In this document: positions 27,172-34,544 of the stretch, one piece after another | Layout: every line of letters begins with the position of its first letter | How positions within the stretch are numbered: the stretch's first letter is position 1 | Assembly: GCF_002871005.1 (NCBI RefSeq) | Contig: NZ_PHSN01000006.1 | Location: 186,001 to 250,000, forward strand | Reading direction: 5' to 3' | Length of the DNA: 64,000 nt | DNA from: Acidimangrovimonas sediminis | GTDB lineage: Bacteria > Pseudomonadota > Alphaproteobacteria > Rhodobacterales > Rhodobacteraceae | The notes under the pieces: model-generated | The model's input: the letters and a program-made list of their open reading frames with translations, nothing else | Database searches by the model: none | What the model was told of the DNA's origin: nothing | Translations under genes and position numbers: made by a program

Positions 27172-27188
27172 TTTAGAACAATTCAAAA
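27172..27188 (-). promoter_or_regulatory. Irr-type iron control element (ICE-like box) at mbfA
   Basis: TTTAGAACAATTCAAAA: an interrupted palindrome TTTAGAA-N3-TTCAAAA, one mismatch from the published Irr box TTTAGAA-N3-TTCTAAA. It lies 14 bp upstream of the preferred mbfA start. Irr represses mbfA under low iron in rhizobia, so both sequence and position fit. Confidence 0.75.
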
Positions 27189-27327
27189 CTAGCAGCTTGG
27201 CCGGGCAATGCAAGTCGCCGCGGTGCGGCGTCACGAAGGCGTGTGTAACGATGCTTGCCTCAAGTGAACTCCGCGGTTTAACTTCCTCGGCAAGGTCTCG
27301 CCGGGATCAAAGGTCGAAGGAGACGGG

Positions 27328-27978
27328 ATGAACGTCGCAAGCAAGATCAAGCGTGGCCGGAAGTTCGATCAGGTGCTTGCCGGCGCCCGCGTCATCTTTC
27401 TACGCGATGGGTTCGAGGGCGCCAGCGTCGATGACATCGCGCGCGAGGCGGGCGTGTCTAAGGCCACGCTCTACAGCTACTTTCCCGACAAGCGCCTGCT
27501 GTTCATGGAGGTCGCCAAGGCCGAATGCCGCAGGCAAGCGGAAAGCGCGGCGGAGTTCGACGACGAGGGGGCCTCGCCTCGCAAGGTGCTGACCATCGCC
27601 GGGCGGAGGATCGGCGACCTCGCGATGTCGGACATGGGCCGCGGCGTGTTCCGCATCTGCCTTGCCGAGGCCGACCGCTTTCCCGAGATCGGGCGCGAAT
27701 TCTACGAATCCGGCCCGCTTCTGGTGCGCAACCGGCTGTGCGACTACCTGCAGCGCGCGATGGACCGCGGCCAGCTGGAGATCGAGGACGTGCCGCTGGC
27801 GGCGGAACAATTCTCGGAGCTGTGCAAGGCCGACATCCAGGTCCGGCGCCTGTTCAAGCAGGACGAGACCTGTTCGGCCCAGAAGCGCAACAAGATCGTG
27901 AAAAGCGCCGTCGACATGTTCCTCGCACGCTACGCGACGGAAGAAACCAAGATCGCCGACGCCGCCGAGACGGCCTGA
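27328..27978 (+). CDS. TetR/AcrR family regulator
   Basis: 216-residue repressor-type protein. The N-terminal helix-turn-helix (about 12-58) contains GFEGASVDDIAREAGVSKAT and LYSYFPDKRLLF, the standard TetR pattern. The ligand domain has no recognisable specificity. AAGGAGA precedes the ATG. It is divergent from mbfA with about 160 bp between, so it could regulate mbfA, but the Irr-like box there suggests a separate control. Ends 15 bp from the convergent NYN gene. Confidence 0.88.
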   Translation: MNVASKIKRGRKFDQVLAGARVIFLRDGFEGASVDDIAREAGVSKATLYSYFPDKRLLFMEVAKAECRRQAESAAEFDDEGASPRKVLTIAGRRIGDLAMSDMGRGVFRICLAEADRFPEIGREFYESGPLLVRNRLCDYLQRAMDRGQLEIEDVPLAAEQFSELCKADIQVRRLFKQDETCSAQKRNKIVKSAVDMFLARYATEETKIADAAETA

Positions 27979-27993
27979 CCCGTTTGCCCCGCC

Positions 27994-28746
27994 TCAGGCG
28001 AGGTCGCGCACTTCCCAGTGGTTGCCACTGGCCTTGCGGATCTCGAACCGGCCGGTCTTGCGGATCAGGTCAGACAGCTTTGCGCTGCCGTAGCTGCGGG
28101 TGTCGAAATCCGGCTGGGCCTGCGAGATGAACTGCCCGATCTGGCCGAGCGAGACCCAGTCCTCATCCTCGCCGATTGCCCGCATCGCCTCGACGATCAG
28201 CGGGATCGCGTCCTTGGCCGGGGCCTTGTCGCGGGCGGGCTGGGCCGGCGCGCGTTCTGGTGCGGCGGGGTCGGCGGGGGCTTCCTCGGCGTCGATGTTC
28301 TCGATGTAGATGAAGCGGTTGCAGACGTTGCGAAAGGCCGAGGGCGTCTTCTGCTCGCCGATGCCGTAGACGTCGATCCCCTGTTCGCGGATCCGCGCGG
28401 CAAGGCGGGTGAAGTCGCTGTCCGACGACACCAGCACGAAGCCGTCGAAGAGACCCGAGTGCAGGTAATCCATTGCCGAGATCACAAGGCCGATGTCCGA
28501 GGCGTTCTTGCCCTTGGTGTTCGACGATTGCTGGTCGGGAACAAGGCCCATGGCGCTGGCCTTGTCGTGCCACTTGCGCAGCCGGTCCGCCGTCCAGTCG
28601 CCGTAGACCCGGCGGACGGAGGCCTCGCCCAGGCGCGCGATCTCGCGAAAGATCGACTCGGCGTGGCGCACCGGCACGTTGTCTGCGTCGATCAGAACGC
28701 AAAGACGCGGGGCGCGGGCGGCTTGCTGGGGGCGGCTTTCGGTCAT
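27994..28746 (-). CDS. NYN-domain ribonuclease-like protein with C-terminal OST-HTH/LOTUS domain
   Basis: 250 residues. The N-terminal NYN (PIN-like) domain has conserved acidic residues: LIDADN (D20, D22), NASDIGLVISAMD (D84) and SSDSDFTRL (D109, D111), consistent with a metal-dependent RNase. A linker rich in Ala/Pro (155-178) leads to an OST-HTH/LOTUS domain (about 180-248), with SLGQIGQFISQ, SYGSAKLSDLI and NHWEVRD. LOTUS domains bind RNA or RNA-processing partners. A GGGAG site precedes the ATG. Downstream of the GNAT gene by 12 bp, hence probably co-transcribed. Target RNA unknown. Confidence 0.9.
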   Translation of the reverse strand: MTESRPQQAARAPRLCVLIDADNVPVRHAESIFREIARLGEASVRRVYGDWTADRLRKWHDKASAMGLVPDQQSSNTKGKNASDIGLVISAMDYLHSGLFDGFVLVSSDSDFTRLAARIREQGIDVYGIGEQKTPSAFRNVCNRFIYIENIDAEEAPADPAAPERAPAQPARDKAPAKDAIPLIVEAMRAIGEDEDWVSLGQIGQFISQAQPDFDTRSYGSAKLSDLIRKTGRFEIRKASGNHWEVRDLA

Positions 28747-28758
28747 GGGAACTCCCTT

Positions 28759-29244
28759 TTACAGGGTCTTGTACATGACGAGGGCGTCGACGTAACCCAG
28801 TTCGGGGTGATGGAAGGCGCCGGGAAGCCGGCCGACGACGCGAAAATCGTAATGCTGCCAGATCGCGACCGCTCGGGTATTGGTCGAGACGACGAAGTTG
28901 AACTGCATCGCCCGAAAGCCGCGCGCGCGGGCGCGCCGCAGCGAATGTTCGAGCATGGCGCGGGCCACGCCCTTGCCGCGGGCGCCGGGCGCGGTGACAA
29001 AGCCGCAATTCGCGACGTGGTCGCCGCCGCCCTTGCCGTTGGCGCACAGGAAGTAGGTTCCGAGGGCGGTGCCGTCCTCCTCGGCGATCAGCACCTCGTG
29101 CCCGGGTTCAAGCCAGTAGGCCAGCGCCGCATCGCGGTCGATATCGCGGGGGATCGCGTAGGTGTCGCCGGCCCGGAAGACGGGTTCCAGCATGGACCAG
29201 AGGTTGTCGTGATCGTCGGGGGTGGCTGTGCGCAATGTCGGCAT
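28759..29244 (-). CDS. GNAT family N-acetyltransferase
   Basis: 161-residue acetyl-CoA-dependent acyltransferase. GFVTAPGARGKGVARAMLEHSL contains the CoA-binding R-G-x-G-x-A-type loop, followed by NFVVSTNTRAVAIWQHYDF, where the N and Y fit motif B. Substrate unknown. Upstream partner of the NYN-LOTUS gene and divergent from the peptide transporter gene. Confidence 0.9.
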   Translation of the reverse strand: MPTLRTATPDDHDNLWSMLEPVFRAGDTYAIPRDIDRDAALAYWLEPGHEVLIAEEDGTALGTYFLCANGKGGGDHVANCGFVTAPGARGKGVARAMLEHSLRRARARGFRAMQFNFVVSTNTRAVAIWQHYDFRVVGRLPGAFHHPELGYVDALVMYKTL

Positions 29245-29439
29245 GGCGAGGGTTCCGGCTCAGTAGGACGCGTGGGGAAAGGCCATGGCAGGGTGATACA
29301 TAGCGCGCGTGCCGGGGGAAAGGGCTTGCGAAGGTACAATTCGACGTGACACCGGCGGGTTGCGCGGTTCACGCCCCCCGCGCTAGGACTTATGCCTTGG
29401 GAAACGGGCCGGATACGGCCGCAATGGCAGGCCGATTTC

Positions 29440-30687
29440 GTGTTCAAATCCTTCTTTCCGCACCCCCGGATCTTCTTTCCGAGCGTCCTCATCTGGACGG
29501 TGATCGCCGTGATCGGCTGGTACACCTTCGGCGAGGACATGGGCGGCGCCTTCGGCATGGGCCCCCCGGCCCCGGGGACGCCGCCGGTGATCGGGCTTGG
29601 CTATTTCGTCACGCCGAACTTCCTGTGGTTCTACATCTACTGCTTCGTCTTCGTCGCGGTCTTCACCGCGGCCTGGATGATCTTCTCGCCGCATCCCTGG
29701 CAGTGGTGGTCGATCCCGGGCACCGCGCTTCTGATCTTCTCGGATTACTTCAGCGTCCAGGCGACGGTGAATATCAACAACTGGCAGCGGCCGTTCTTCG
29801 ATGCGATCCAGAACGCGCTGGACGGCAAGCCGTGGCACGGCGCAAAGGTGACGGAGGGCGATCTTTACGGCCTGCTGCTGACCTGGTTCCAGATCGCCGC
29901 GGTCTGGATGATCGTCTATATCGCGACCCGGTTTTTCACCAGTCACTACGTCTTCCGCTGGCGCACCGCGATGAACGATTACTACATGTCGCACTGGCCC
30001 CATGCCCGGCGGATCGAGGGCGCCTCGCAGCGGGTGCAGGAAGATACCGCCCGTTTCGCCGCGATCGTCGAGGATCTGGGGATCTCGATGGTGGACAGCG
30101 TGATCACGCTGTTCGCCTTCCTGCCGGTGCTGGCGGGGCTGAGCCATTACGTGACCGAGCTTCCGATCATCGGCCACGTGCCCGATGCCCTCCTGCTGAC
30201 GGCGCTGTTCTGGTCGCTGTTCGGCACGGTGCTTCTGGCGGTGGCGGGGATCAAGCTGCCGGGGCTTGCCTTCAACAATCAGCTGACCGAGGCGGCCTAC
30301 CGCAAGGAGCTGGTCTATGGCGAGGATGACGAGGCCCGGGCGCATCCGCTTACGGTGAGCGAGCTGTTCGGCCAGGTGCGGCAATCGTACTTCCGCTACT
30401 TCTTCCACTTCGCCTATTTCAATGTGTTCCGCGGCTTCTACATCCAGGCCGATAACGTGTTCGCCAACATCATGCTGATCCCGACCATCGTGGCGGGCAA
30501 GATCAGCTTCGGCATCATGCAGCAGGTGCTGACCGCCTTCGGGCAGGTGACGGGGTCGTTCCAGTACCTTGTCGGGTCGTGGACCACGATCATCGAGCTT
30601 CTGTCGATCCACAAGCGCCTTCGCGGATTCGAGAAGACCTTCCCCGAGGATCCGAACGCCCCGCCGCCGGAAGAGGTGGTGCGGTAG
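29440..30687 (+). CDS. sbmA: SbmA/BacA-like peptide antibiotic transporter
   Basis: Inner-membrane importer of the SbmA/BacA family, which takes up antimicrobial peptides and modified peptides using the proton gradient. 415 residues from a GTG at 29440, giving xFKSFFPHPRIFFPS, which aligns with the E. coli start MFKSFFPKP; GGCAGG lies 7 bp upstream. An ATG at 29392 would add 16 residues. Spans include VLIWTVIAVIGWYTF and FLWFYIYCFVFVAVF; TVNINNWQRPFFDAIQ, FRWRTAMNDYYMSHW, ARRIEGASQRVQEDT and FNNQLTEAAYRKELVYGEDD are typical of the family. No associated ATPase domain. Confidence 0.9.
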   Translation: MFKSFFPHPRIFFPSVLIWTVIAVIGWYTFGEDMGGAFGMGPPAPGTPPVIGLGYFVTPNFLWFYIYCFVFVAVFTAAWMIFSPHPWQWWSIPGTALLIFSDYFSVQATVNINNWQRPFFDAIQNALDGKPWHGAKVTEGDLYGLLLTWFQIAAVWMIVYIATRFFTSHYVFRWRTAMNDYYMSHWPHARRIEGASQRVQEDTARFAAIVEDLGISMVDSVITLFAFLPVLAGLSHYVTELPIIGHVPDALLLTALFWSLFGTVLLAVAGIKLPGLAFNNQLTEAAYRKELVYGEDDEARAHPLTVSELFGQVRQSYFRYFFHFAYFNVFRGFYIQADNVFANIMLIPTIVAGKISFGIMQQVLTAFGQVTGSFQYLVGSWTTIIELLSIHKRLRGFEKTFPEDPNAPPPEEVVR

Positions 30688-30693
30688 CGCCGA

Positions 30694-30805
30694 CAAGCCT
30701 TGGCCCGGCAAGCCTTGGCCCGATATGCGCCGGCGCGTGGCGGCCAACCCCAGACCGCGCCGACCCTCCCCCACCCTGATCCGCCGACCCTTCCCCACCC
30801 TGATC
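30694..30805 (+). repeat. two short tandem duplications downstream of sbmA
   Basis: A 15-bp unit CAAGCCTTGGCCCGG/A is duplicated head to tail at 30694-30723, and a 21-bp unit beginning CGACCCTCCCCCACC recurs at 30761-30781 and 30785-30805 with one mismatch. They fill the gap after the sbmA stop. No coding potential is evident. Confidence 0.75.
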
Positions 30806-30843
30806 AACGGGGCCGGAACAGTCGCCGCCACCTTTTCCAAATG

Positions 30844-30874
30844 AAAACGCCCGCGGGTCGTGAAACCCGCGGGT
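30844..30874 (-). terminator. rho-independent terminator of clpP paralogue
   Basis: CCCGCGGGT (30850-30858) pairs with ACCCGCGGG (30865-30873) around a 6-base loop, with AAAA at 30844-30847 giving a short U-run in the leftward transcript, 25 bp after the clpP stop. Confidence 0.8.
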
Positions 30875-30898
30875 GCCGTCTTTCGCAGCCGGAATGGC

Positions 30899-31486
30899 TT
30901 ATTTCAGCTCATCCATCGACGAGATGATCTTGCCGCAGAGGCCGTAGTCGATCGCGCCCTGCGCCGTCAGCCAGAAGTCGCGCTGGGTGTCCTGCGCGAT
31001 CTTCTCCGGCGTCTGGCCGGTCGCCTCGGCGAAGAGCTTGTCGAACCGCTCGCGCATGATGCGGATCTGCTCGGCCTGGATCTGCATGTCGCTGACCTTG
31101 CCGCCGATCCCGCCCGAGGGCTGGTGCAGCAGGAAGCGCGTGTTGGGCAGGCAGTAGCGGTCTTCCTTTTCCGCCCCGACGAAGATCAGCGCGCCGGCAG
31201 ATGCCACCCAGCCCGAGCCGATGGTGCGGACCTTGGGGCGGATGAACTTGATCATGTCATGCACCATGTCGCCCGATTCGACGTGACCGCCGGGGGAAGA
31301 GATGTACATGTTGATCGGGTCGTCGCCATCCTCGGCCAGCGCCAGAAGCTGGGTGGTGACGCGGCTGGCAAGCTTGTCGTTGATCTCGCCCGCGACGATG
31401 ACGCTGCGGCTCTTGAAGAAGAGCTGGTCGATCTGCGGGCCCTTCGGTTTCTCGTTGTCGTCCTTCTCGTCGGACTTGTCGGCCAT
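30899..31486 (-). CDS. clpP: ClpP-like serine protease (divergent Clp proteolytic subunit)
   Basis: 195 residues of the ClpP family. The triad is intact: S96 in GWVASAGA (canonical members have ASMG), H121 in LLHQPSGG, and D170 in DTQRDFW. The N-terminus (1-18) is very acidic/lysine-rich (ADKSDEKDDNEK) and lacks the usual ClpP axial-loop sequence. No clpX or clpA is nearby, and the sequence departs from main ClpP enough that it is probably a second paralogue rather than the housekeeping copy. Whether it assembles with Clp ATPases cannot be told. AAGGA precedes the ATG. Confidence 0.88.
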   Translation of the reverse strand: MADKSDEKDDNEKPKGPQIDQLFFKSRSVIVAGEINDKLASRVTTQLLALAEDGDDPINMYISSPGGHVESGDMVHDMIKFIRPKVRTIGSGWVASAGALIFVGAEKEDRYCLPNTRFLLHQPSGGIGGKVSDMQIQAEQIRIMRERFDKLFAEATGQTPEKIAQDTQRDFWLTAQGAIDYGLCGKIISSMDELK

Positions 31487-31589
31487 CGGGGCGATCCTTC
31501 TGCAACTGGTCTGGCGGATACCCTAGCGTGTGGCGGGGCGGTGTCCAGTGGGCGGGGCTGCGAGCTTGGGGCGGGAGGGGGGCGGGAGC

Positions 31590-31625
31590 GGGGGGCGCTG
31601 CCCCCCTGCACCCCCCGGGATATTT
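31590..31625 (-). repeat. dispersed hairpin element, copy C
   Basis: On the minus strand AAATATCCCGGGGGG followed by TGCA and the hairpin GGGGGC-AGC-GCCCCC (plus-strand 31591-31605). Nearly identical to copy B at 18738. Unlike the other copies it lies between divergent genes (clpP and the I78-type lipoprotein), so it is not their terminator. Confidence 0.72.
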
Positions 31626-31705
31626 GAGAGCAGAAAGAAGGGGAGGGGTTGCGGGGGAATGGCGATCCGCCGAAGGTGGCGGCGCGGATCGAGAAGGAGC
31701 GTACG

Positions 31706-32026
31706 ATGCGGCTTGGGATTGCGGGGCTGGGTCTGGGTTTGGGACTGGTGGCGATGCTGGCGGGGTGCGGCGGCGGCGGGCCCGTCGACATGAGCGATCC
31801 GGCCGGGACCAAGGTCGCCTCGGGGCCGGTCGCGCCGGCGATGTGCGGGGCGGACCGGATGGGGGGCGTCATCGGCAAGAAGGTGGCGATCGTGCAGGCG
31901 ATGTCGCTGCCGTCGCCTGCGCGAATCTACCAGGCGGGCTCGCCCATCACGCAGGATTTCAACGCGCATCGGCTGAACATCGAGTTCGACGCCAACCGGG
32001 TGATCACGCGCGCCTATTGCGGCTGA
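31706..32026 (+). CDS. I78-type peptidase inhibitor-like lipoprotein
   Basis: 106 residues. Signal peptide 1-20 with lipobox LAGC (C21) followed by glycines and Asp-containing sequence. The mature part carries the I78 inhibitor pattern: MCGADRMGGVIGK and RIYQAGSPITQDFNAHRLNIEFD with terminal AYCG, so a Cys-Cys disulphide is likely. Family members resemble elastase/subtilisin inhibitors; inhibition here is untested. AAGGAGC lies before the ATG at 31706. Convergent with the TetR gene, only 4 bp away. Confidence 0.85.
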   Translation: MRLGIAGLGLGLGLVAMLAGCGGGGPVDMSDPAGTKVASGPVAPAMCGADRMGGVIGKKVAIVQAMSLPSPARIYQAGSPITQDFNAHRLNIEFDANRVITRAYCG

Positions 32027-32030
32027 GCGA

Positions 32031-32636
32031 TCACTGGGGCGCCACCGCGCCAAGCCCGCCAAGGACGAGGTCGGCCACCAGGTCGGCATAATCGTCCCGC
32101 CCGATCCCGTGGCCCGGGCGGTGCCACATGTAGAACCAGTTGAGCATGCCGAAGACGCTCATCGTCAGGGGGCGCAGCTGCGGGGTCCCGGCAAGCGCCG
32201 GGTTCGCGGCCGAGAGCGTATCCGACATCACCGTAACCAGCCGGCGCTGCATCTCGATCAGCGGGGCCTGGCGGTCGGGCGGCAGGGTCTCCAGCGCGTC
32301 GATCTGCAGCTTGTGTTCCGCATCCGCGTCGCGGTAGGCGCCGAGGATGGCGTGGGTCAGGGCGTAAAGCCGCGCCTCGGGGCGGGCGGCGGCGGTGTCG
32401 GCAAGCGCTGCTTCGACCACCTCGGTCAGGTCGGAGAGATGCGCCTCGAGGATCTCGAAGAGCAGCGCCTCCTTGCTGTCGTGGTAGTGGTAGATCAGCG
32501 CCTTGGACACGCCGCAGGCCGAGGCCGCGCCCGCCATCGAGGCGCGATCGTAACCGTGCGCCGCGAAATAGGCGGCGGCGCCCTTGCGGATCGCCGCGCG
32601 CTTCTCGTCGTGATCGCGTCCGAGACCCCGCGCCAT
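32031..32636 (-). CDS. paaR: TetR-family regulator of the phenylacetate cluster
   Basis: 201 residues. Helix-turn-helix in the N-terminal part: YFAAHGYDRASMAGAASACGVSKALIYHYHDSKEALLF. The gene starts 2 bp after the paaK stop, so it is co-transcribed with paaI-paaK and is probably the TetR-type phenylacetate regulator (PaaR) known from other proteobacteria. The assignment rests on context. A candidate operator lies in the paaI-paaZ gap. The frame remains open upstream, but that is antisense of paaK; ATG at 32636 is the sensible start. Confidence 0.85.
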   Translation of the reverse strand: MARGLGRDHDEKRAAIRKGAAAYFAAHGYDRASMAGAASACGVSKALIYHYHDSKEALLFEILEAHLSDLTEVVEAALADTAAARPEARLYALTHAILGAYRDADAEHKLQIDALETLPPDRQAPLIEMQRRLVTVMSDTLSAANPALAGTPQLRPLTMSVFGMLNWFYMWHRPGHGIGRDDYADLVADLVLGGLGAVAPQ

Positions 32637-32638
32637 GC

Positions 32639-33949
32639 CTACCCCTTGGGCCGCTTGTCGAGGATCCGCACGGCCTTGCCCTGGCTGCGCGCGACCGACC
32701 CGGGGTCGGCCACCGTCACGCGGACGCTGACGCCCACGCGTTGCTTGATACGGTGAGACAGCGCCCTGGCGGAGGCGGCGCGGTGATCGTCGGCGGCAAA
32801 CTCGGCCACCGCCTCGACCAGCACGGACATCTGATCCATCCGCCCTTCGCGCGTCAGCTCGATCTGGAAATGCGGGGCAAGTTCGGGCACCGCCAGAAGC
32901 TGTTCCTCGATCTGGGTCGGGAAGACGTTGACGCCGCGCAGGATGATCATGTCGTCGGAGCGGCCGGTGATCTTTTCCATCCGCCGCATGGATCGCGCCG
33001 TGCCCGGCAGAAGCCGCGTCAGGTCCCGCGTGCGGTAGCGGATGATCGGCAGCGCCTCCTTGGTCAGCGAGGTGAAGACCAGCTCTCCCAGCTCGCCGTC
33101 GGGCAGGACTTCGCCGGTCACGGGGTCGATCACCTCGGGGTAGAAGTGATCCTCCCAGATGTGCAGACCATCCTTGGTTTCCACGCATTCGTTGGCGACG
33201 CCCGGGCCCATCACCTCGGACAGGCCGTAGATGTCGACCGCGTGCATATCGACCGCCTGTTCGATTTCCTCGCGCATGGCGTTGGTCCAGGGTTCGGCGC
33301 CGAAGACGCCGACCTGCAGCGGGCTCTGCCGCGGATCGCGGCCCTGGGCGCGGTATTCATCGAGGATCGAGAGCATGTAGGAGGGTGTTACCATGATCGT
33401 CGAGGCGCCGAAATCCTCGATCAGCTGAACCTGGCGGGGGGTCATCCCGCCCGAGACCGGCACCGTGGTGCACCCCAGCTTTTCCGCGCCGTAATGCGCG
33501 CCGAGGCCCCCGGTGAAAAGGCCGTAGCCATAGGCCACGTGCACCACGTCGCCCGGTCGCGTGCCACTGGCGCGCAGGCTGCGGGCGACGCAGGTGGCCC
33601 AGGTGTCGATATCCTTCGCCGTGTAGCCCACCACTGTCGGCTGCCCCGTGGTGCCAGAGGAGGCATGAAGCCGGACGATCCTTTCCCGCGGTACAGCGAA
33701 CAGGCCGTAGGGGTAATGGTCGCGCAGGTCCTGCTTCACCGTGAAGGGGAACTTCGCCAGATCGGCGAGGCTGTGAAGGTCGTCGGGGTGAACACCCGCC
33801 GCGTCGAACGACTGGCGGTAGAACGGCACGTTGTCGTAGGCGTGGCGCAGCGACCATTTCATCCGGTCGAGCTGCAGCGCCGCGATCTCGTCGCGCGAGG
33901 CGGTTTCGATCTGGTCGAGGTCGCCGGGGCGGGGGGAAAGATCCTTCAT
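32639..33949 (-). CDS. paaK: phenylacetate-CoA ligase
   Basis: AMP-forming ligase that activates phenylacetate to phenylacetyl-CoA, first step of the aerobic hybrid pathway. 436 residues, typical for PaaK. The P-loop ASSGTTGQPT lies at 96-105, followed by YGYGLFTGGLGAHYGAE and YGLSEVMGPG, and the C-terminal GRSDDMIILRGVNVFP motif of PaaK. 31 bp downstream of paaI and 2 bp upstream of the TetR gene. Confidence 0.96.
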   Translation of the reverse strand: MKDLSPRPGDLDQIETASRDEIAALQLDRMKWSLRHAYDNVPFYRQSFDAAGVHPDDLHSLADLAKFPFTVKQDLRDHYPYGLFAVPRERIVRLHASSGTTGQPTVVGYTAKDIDTWATCVARSLRASGTRPGDVVHVAYGYGLFTGGLGAHYGAEKLGCTTVPVSGGMTPRQVQLIEDFGASTIMVTPSYMLSILDEYRAQGRDPRQSPLQVGVFGAEPWTNAMREEIEQAVDMHAVDIYGLSEVMGPGVANECVETKDGLHIWEDHFYPEVIDPVTGEVLPDGELGELVFTSLTKEALPIIRYRTRDLTRLLPGTARSMRRMEKITGRSDDMIILRGVNVFPTQIEEQLLAVPELAPHFQIELTREGRMDQMSVLVEAVAEFAADDHRAASARALSHRIKQRVGVSVRVTVADPGSVARSQGKAVRILDKRPKG

Positions 33950-33980
33950 CTCCGCGCTCCCTGTCCGGGGGTCCGTTCCA

Positions 33981-34415
33981 TCATTGCTCCTCCTCCTCGA
34001 AATGCTGGCCGCTGACCTGGCGCGAGGCGCCGCGGAACAGGGCCACCTTGCGACCGTCGCCGCCGGTGATGGTGATGTCGTACAAACCAGACCGTCCGGA
34101 CAGGAATGCTTCCCGTGCGGTGGCGGTCAGCCGCTCTCCCTTCTGTCCGGGGCTGAGATAGCTGATCGAATTGTGCTGGGCGACGACGCGCCGGTTGTAG
34201 CTGTTGCAGGCGAAGGCAAAGGCCGAATCCGCCAGGGTGAAGATATACCCGCCGTGGCAGATACCCTGGCCGTTCAGATGATGCGTCTCGACGATCATGG
34301 AAAACGTCGCCGTCCCGGGCCCCACCGCCTCAAGCCGGGCGCCCAGCCACTTCGTCGCGTGATCCTCGGCCTGCATGGCGGCGGCGCTGCGCTCCGCGCG
34401 TTCCTGGGGTGTCAT
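33981..34415 (-). CDS. paaI: hydroxyphenylacetyl-CoA thioesterase
   Basis: Hot-dog-fold thioesterase that frees CoA from dead-end phenylacetate intermediates. 144 residues. HLNGQGICHGGYIFTLADSA (47-66) contains the family's Asn and catalytic D63; ISYLSPGQKGERL follows. The C-terminus is an acidic run (EEEEQ). Heads the leftward paaI-paaK-TetR operon, divergent from paaZ. Confidence 0.93.
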   Translation of the reverse strand: MTPQERAERSAAAMQAEDHATKWLGARLEAVGPGTATFSMIVETHHLNGQGICHGGYIFTLADSAFAFACNSYNRRVVAQHNSISYLSPGQKGERLTATAREAFLSGRSGLYDITITGGDGRKVALFRGASRQVSGQHFEEEEQ

Positions 34416-34467
34416 GATAGCCTCCTCCGGTCACGGCCCTCCCGCCGTTGCCCCGGATGCTGCACAA

Positions 34468-34487
34468 AACCGACCAAGCGGTCAAGA
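34468..34487. promoter_or_regulatory. candidate TetR-type operator between paaI and paaZ
   Basis: AACCGACCAAGCGGTCAAGA with an exact inverted repeat GACC-AAGC-GGTC (34472-34483), placed in the 129-bp divergent gap between paaI and paaZ. Short inverted repeats of this GACC/GGTC kind are usual TetR-family operators, so it is a reasonable site for the adjacent TetR product. Confidence 0.5.
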
Positions 34488-34544
34488 GTATTGAATCGCG
34501 AACGGGAAACGTGCAGGATCGCCCCGACTCTGAGGGAGGACATC

